Source: Candidatus Minthosoma caballi (lineage in GTDB: Bacteria > Bacteroidota > Bacteroidia > Bacteroidales > Bacteroidaceae). Taken from it: a stretch of DNA of 64,000 nt. Location of the stretch: positions 1-64,000 of the forward strand of contig JAGHVC010000109.1 of assembly GCA_018064505.1 (NCBI GenBank), read 5' to 3'. This document shows positions 59,440-64,000 of this stretch, in pieces. Below the pieces are notes generated by a model. The model did no database searches and was not told the origin of the DNA. It was given only the letters and a program-made list of their open reading frames with translations. The first letter of the stretch is position 1. Every line of letters begins with the position of its first letter. Position numbers and translations under genes: made by a program.

Positions 59440-61318
59440 TTGTTCCGTAATTCAGTTCGTCATCTAACAGCCATCCGTCAATCGTTGCACGAATGAATGC
59501 AATAGTTCCACGCCTCAATTCAAAGTCATACAAGTAGCGATAACCGCTTCTCAAGTTCACCAGCGAGTTGTTACGGTCATCCACTGTGATCTTATATGTT
59601 GCTATGTGCTTTACAGGTGGTACTTCCTGACCTTCACTAACAGGAGTGTAATCGTCTTCGTATTTTGCCACATATCCTGCGTCACCAGGTTTTTTGCCAT
59701 CATTTTCAACAAGGTGCTTGGCATTTTCTTCTGCAGCAGTTTCTGCGGTATAGTTTTCGCCAGTTGCTTCCTCTTGCCATGTGATGCGGATAGCCTGAAG
59801 TTGCCCGAAAGCAATGGCATTGAAGGATTTCAGTGAGGTAAGTGGTTTACTTTCGCCCATGTCAAACATATTGAACGATGTACCATACTGATTTTCCTTC
59901 TGTTGTTCCTCTGTATATTTGCTGATTACCACAGGTTCGTAAGAAGGGTCTATCTGCTTGCCGTCCGGGGTAATGTTGGTAAAGACATATCCCTTCTCCG
60001 ATACGCCGAGCAGTTCAACGCCCAAGATGTTCTTAGCCTTGATGTCGGCTGTATTTTCTGCATTTGTAAGGTTTACCTGTATCTGGCTGAACTGATGCTT
60101 GAAGTACAGTCTCACACGGTTTGCCTCCTGTGTGGCTCCAGTAGGTTTCATTTTCGTATAGGCGATAAGCGGATCGGGCTGGTCAGTAATCTTGGTCATA
60201 GTTTCTCCACGACGCAAGTCGAAGGTGTTGGCTGGCAAGTCATTATAAATATCCTCTTTATGCTTTTCCTGATGCGTCAGAAGAATACAACTAGATGGCT
60301 TCGTTAGATCTATTTTCTTTGTTGGAGATGATTCTGATGATTCCACAGAGACAAGATCATCCTTGTCAAAGTGTACAAACCACCTTCCATCACAATGATT
60401 AGGATCTTCTGCCGTAGGAGTCGTATATATACTTCTATTAAAGTCTTCTTTAAGAGCAGCCTTTTGCTCCTCAGTCAAACTCATATTATTATCGATTGCG
60501 TCTTCCAAATCCTTCATCAGAGATTCCTTGAGATAAGAATAGTCAATCCAATCCTGGCTCTCCGAATCCCACTTTTCCCAGTGTGAACTATATAAGGCGA
60601 AACTTATTTTATCCAATCCAGCAGGCATTGTAGTCACATGGTCCTCTTTATCATATTCAAGATGAGTCGTCTCACCTCCATCCTCTTGAACTGTTTTGAA
60701 TTTCATTATTCTGTATCCTATAGGGAGCCATGATTCAATGGTCGTTTCCTTTATCCTTTTCACTCCATCATACTCTGGATACATAAACAGTTTGCCTTGC
60801 GTTGTACCGTAAGTGTTTATCTTGAGCTTGTTGTAGTCCGTGTATGCCAAGAATATATGATCAAGTCGGTTGCGCCAGTAGAAATACTGGGCGCGAGAGT
60901 CAAAGCCATAATCAAGAAAGTCCTGATGGCTTTTGTCCACCCCAGCCATGTCATAGTCATTCTTCCAATATACAGAATTGCCCTCGTTATCATCTACACG
61001 AAGCCACGAAGTAATAGGCGTATTCTCTGTGTCGTACTCGCTCTCATCTGTATCGTCTGCTTTAGCATGGTAATACATTTTGCACACGAAGCGTCCATCT
61101 TTCTCCATGTAAGGAATGACGCCGGCACGGGTGGTTATGTTACCATTGTTGCCAGAAGAAAACAGCACAAGCTGACCGATGCCCTTGTCATCATTTTGCG
61201 AGTTTTGATTGCTCGTTTGTTGAGTGGCAAGTTCATCTGAACAAGATACAACTGTCAAGAGACAGAGCATCAGTATAGACTTCTTTAATATATTATATAA
61301 TGTATGCGTAAGCACCAA
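59420..61318 (-). CDS. fimbrillin-like lipoprotein (non-ATG start)
   Basis: Lipobox TVVSC; FKHQFSQIQVNLTNA; only TTG/GTG start codons available in frame. Confidence 0.75.
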   Translation of the reverse strand: MVLTHTLYNILKKSILMLCLLTVVSCSDELATQQTSNQNSQNDDKGIGQLVLFSSGNNGNITTRAGVIPYMEKDGRFVCKMYYHAKADDTDESEYDTENTPITSWLRVDDNEGNSVYWKNDYDMAGVDKSHQDFLDYGFDSRAQYFYWRNRLDHIFLAYTDYNKLKINTYGTTQGKLFMYPEYDGVKRIKETTIESWLPIGYRIMKFKTVQEDGGETTHLEYDKEDHVTTMPAGLDKISFALYSSHWEKWDSESQDWIDYSYLKESLMKDLEDAIDNNMSLTEEQKAALKEDFNRSIYTTPTAEDPNHCDGRWFVHFDKDDLVSVESSESSPTKKIDLTKPSSCILLTHQEKHKEDIYNDLPANTFDLRRGETMTKITDQPDPLIAYTKMKPTGATQEANRVRLYFKHQFSQIQVNLTNAENTADIKAKNILGVELLGVSEKGYVFTNITPDGKQIDPSYEPVVISKYTEEQQKENQYGTSFNMFDMGESKPLTSLKSFNAIAFGQLQAIRITWQEEATGENYTAETAAEENAKHLVENDGKKPGDAGYVAKYEDDYTPVSEGQEVPPVKHIATYKITVDDRNNSLVNLRSGYRYLYDFELRRGTIAFIRATIDGWLLDDELNYGTSGTINE

Positions 61319-61357
61319 TTATGAATTATGAATTGTAAATTATGAATTGTAATTAAT
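61317..61357. repeat. AT-rich tandem repeat (aattatgaattatgaattgtaaattatgaattgtaattaat)
   Basis: Repeated AATTATG / AATTGTA units filling the intergenic gap. Confidence 0.75.
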
Positions 61358-63605
61358 CCCACTCCAATGTCGCCTTACCACCACCTTCAATTTTGTCCCA
61401 GTTTTCTATCAGGGCACGGAAGGAAATCTTCTCCCTCGAGATGATTATGGTATAAGTGTAGGACACGCCACGATTCCAGCGACTGATGACATCATTTACT
61501 GGATGTAGTGTAGCAGTACCTGTTGTGGTAGCCGTTACTGTGCAGGTATTAAGCTGCGTCTTGTATGTTGTTCCGTCGGCAAGTGTGACGATGAGCATTG
61601 CATTGTCGGCAATGTCTTGAGGTGTCACCACATATCCATTCAGCCAATCAGTGGTAATAGTATTCTCTGTACCATTTAGTTTATATGGATTATTGCCTGT
61701 GTCATCACCCAGCATCTTCTCGCTTACATCATCGGGTGTAATGTTACCAGTATGCAAATCTATGGTTCCACCCTTAGCCATATTGGTAATTTGTACCTTT
61801 GCCCCAGCAAGGTTGATGCGTGGATTCAGAGGATTGCTATAGTCAAGGTATTTGACATCGTTCACTTCCCAACCTTCAACGGTAGCGGACTTATTCTCAT
61901 CCTCAAGGTTGATGGTTATCTTTGCCATAGGATGATAGAATGTCAAAGGCACATCACCTGTACGAGGAGCGATGGCTGCGCCTTCATCGTAGGTTACCGT
62001 GAATGGCTCTATTGCTTGAGGTCCCTTGTGGGCAGATGTCGTACCCCAGAGCACATCCTTGCCGTTCTCCATAGATAGAGATTCGTTCTTGTCATCTGTG
62101 TTTTCATCATCAGGAGTTGCTCCTGACAAAGCGCGGAAAAAGAACTTGTCTGTAGCGTTAGGCCAGTAGATTTCATTATTGCGAGTCCACTTCGGGTCAG
62201 CATCTTTATCATATGTATAAGTGGTAGCTGTCATGCCATACACAGCAGGATCAGTATTAGCTGACTTGTACAGATCGAATCCATTATCTTGTAGTTCAGC
62301 TGCTATTTCACCAGTCTTGTCTGTAAAATCATTAGCAAACTGAATAACACCTACACCTGTTGCCGATACCTCGTCCCAATTCTTAATGATTGCTTGAACG
62401 GTTATCTCCTGTTTGTTGATAGTAACGGTGATGAGGTAGTTTACGCCTGGCTTTGTAATACCACCATCTGTAGCAGTATAACCGCTTGCTGCATAAGCAG
62501 TAACACTTGTGGCTGCAGCATCATCTACCTTAGCGGCAGCCAGCTGTGTGCTCCATGCCTTAGCTGGTGTTGTGGCTGTTGTAAGCACAGCATCTGTAAG
62601 AGGAATGGTATATTTGTTGCCATCAACACCTGTTATAGTAGCAAGGTCGTTGCCTGCCTTGAACAGCGTTGGGGCAATAATAGCTGAGAAAGAGCATTTC
62701 TTTGCTTCTGGAGTACCCTTTTGCATCTGTATGTCTGCAGGAGTAGTTCCTACGGTTGCAGTTGCTGTCGGAGCAGTCAAGCTCGTAACAGTGTTCATTT
62801 GGTTCAAAGTAACCGTTGCGCTACCAAAGTTCTTTGTAGCATTTGAATCAAATCCGTCCTCACAAACCACCTCAATAGTCACCTTGCTCATGGCGTGAGT
62901 GTAAGGGATGACAAGACCGTCGCGTCCCGCAGCATGTGAGTAAGCCACAGGTGTCTGCTCATATGACCAAAGAAGATCGCTAGTCTTGAAGCCTGTGCTC
63001 TGGTTGGTTGCGACTGTCCAACCCAAAACGCCAGTTGCTTCAGTTAGTGCAGTTGTAGGAGTTCCGCCATTATAGCAATATCCATAGTAACTCTCCAGAT
63101 AGTGATCAACGGTACGGAGGTCAGTCGCATCAGTTGCTGAGTTGCTGAAGTCATCCCAATAGAGGGTAGGGGATGCGATAAGGTCTTCTGTCTGCTGAGT
63201 GTTTGACGAAGTGAGACCGACACCATTCTCATTAAGTGTCGTCGGATTGATACCAATAGGATAGATCTCATCACCACTGTATGCAGTCATGGCTGTGCTT
63301 CCCTTTGTGAAAGTAACAAGCTGAGGAGCATGGTCGGCAGTAACACTTTCTCTTGTTCCATTTGTGGTACCGTCCCAAGTTATATGGCGCAGATAAGCAA
63401 TGAGTTTATCATCCTTTTCAAACTCCATATCCACAGCACGCGTCTGCTTTGCATTATTGCTTGCATCCATCAAGGCAGTTACAGCAATCGGAGTCTTTTC
63501 TTTCCCGTTCAGATAATCAGTCGTATCAACCACCTCGTCTGAACAAGATGCCAAAGCCACAATTCCTAATATATAATATTATAATCTCTTTTTCTTTCTC
63601 ATCAT
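61353..63605 (-). pseudogene. two-domain fimbrillin-like lipoprotein gene with in-frame TAA in the signal peptide
   Basis: ATG ATG AGA AAG AAA AAG AGA TTA TAA TAT TAT ATA TTA GGA ATT GTG GCT TTG GCA TCT TGT; long intact ORF follows from 63560. Confidence 0.7.
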
Positions 63606-63609
63606 GTAT

Positions 63610-64000
63610 TTAGAACCATACATTTTCTGTAGCATTTACTGTTACCCAATCCTTGAGGGTGGCAGTTACTTTTATGTCTGTTTTGGTAATATACAATTCG
63701 TATTTATAATGAATTCCACTTTCCCATTTCCCGTTAGGTGCAACTTTTGTTGTCTTATTCTTTTCAAGAATAGGATTGATGTCAGCGTAATATACATCAG
63801 TTGTTCCGTCAGTATTATTTACTGTTATTTTGAAACGGACATTGGTAGAAGATCCAGAAGTGGAGTAAGTGAGTGATTGAGGCACAATTGCGCTATGACG
63901 CTTTAGTTCATTACCATCTCCTGTCACTTGATTTAATATGTATGTTTCTTTTGTTTCAGTAGGAACAACTACACGGTCTCCAAGTTTTACATATCCTGTG
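63610..64000 (-). CDS. fimbrillin-like protein, C-terminal part (runs off right edge)
   Basis: Open frame from edge (...TGYVKLGDRVVVPTETKETYILNQVTGDGNELKRHSAIVPQSLTYS...KWESGIHYKYELYITKTDIKVTATLKDW). Confidence 0.75.
   Translation of the reverse strand, partial: TGYVKLGDRVVVPTETKETYILNQVTGDGNELKRHSAIVPQSLTYSTSGSSTNVRFKITVNNTDGTTDVYYADINPILEKNKTTKVAPNGKWESGIHYKYELYITKTDIKVTATLKDWVTVNATENVWF

Noticed and set aside
47256-64000. SusC/SusD polysaccharide-utilisation locus
   Set aside because: Lipoproteins have fimbrillin features; no TonB-dependent receptor (SusC) or SusD motif was seen.
1-64000. rRNA, tRNA, CRISPR arrays, transposases, integrases, phage genes
   Set aside because: None recognised by reading intergenic gaps and the ORF track; computational scans (tRNAscan, Infernal) were not possible.

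Overview
The window looks chromosomal, from a Bacteroidales (Prevotellaceae-like) bacterium. This is inferred from protein families, TAnnTTTG-type promoters and Mfa/fimbrillin lipoproteins; no database search was run. The left ~47 kb is mostly conserved: start of rpsF at the left edge, an RprXY-like two-component system, a GTPase-motif-degenerate EF-G paralogue (EF-G2 type), hemW, a ClC channel, fmt, an ECF sigma factor, a Sua5-type protein, prfC, a BspA-like LRR protein, rfbD, a LysE exporter, ansA, ROK kinase, a three-gene secreted caspase/C10-protease group, glmM, an SPFH/NfeD-like pair, a phosphosugar mutase, GH2, a C69 dipeptidase, nadC, cstA, a GHL10 protein, two overlapping C5 DNA methyltransferases (one HaeIII/GGCC-like), a Na+/solute symporter and cobD/cbiB. 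The right ~17 kb is one same-strand array of eight fimbrillin-like lipoproteins, the last cut by the window edge. The most unusual signals are: (1) a 91-bp GC-rich palindromic element with a 5-bp target duplication inserted in frame (+32 codons) in the G domain of prfC; (2) a ~0.5-kb non-coding element bounded by ~100-bp inverted arms with ten ACTTACC/GGTAAGT iterons; (3) an in-frame TAA inside the lipoprotein signal peptide of one fimbrillin gene; (4) a ~45-aa acidic/Lys cassette recurring in non-homologous contexts of three neighbouring fimbrillin-like proteins. No rRNA, tRNA, CRISPR array, transposase, integrase or restriction endonuclease was recognised.
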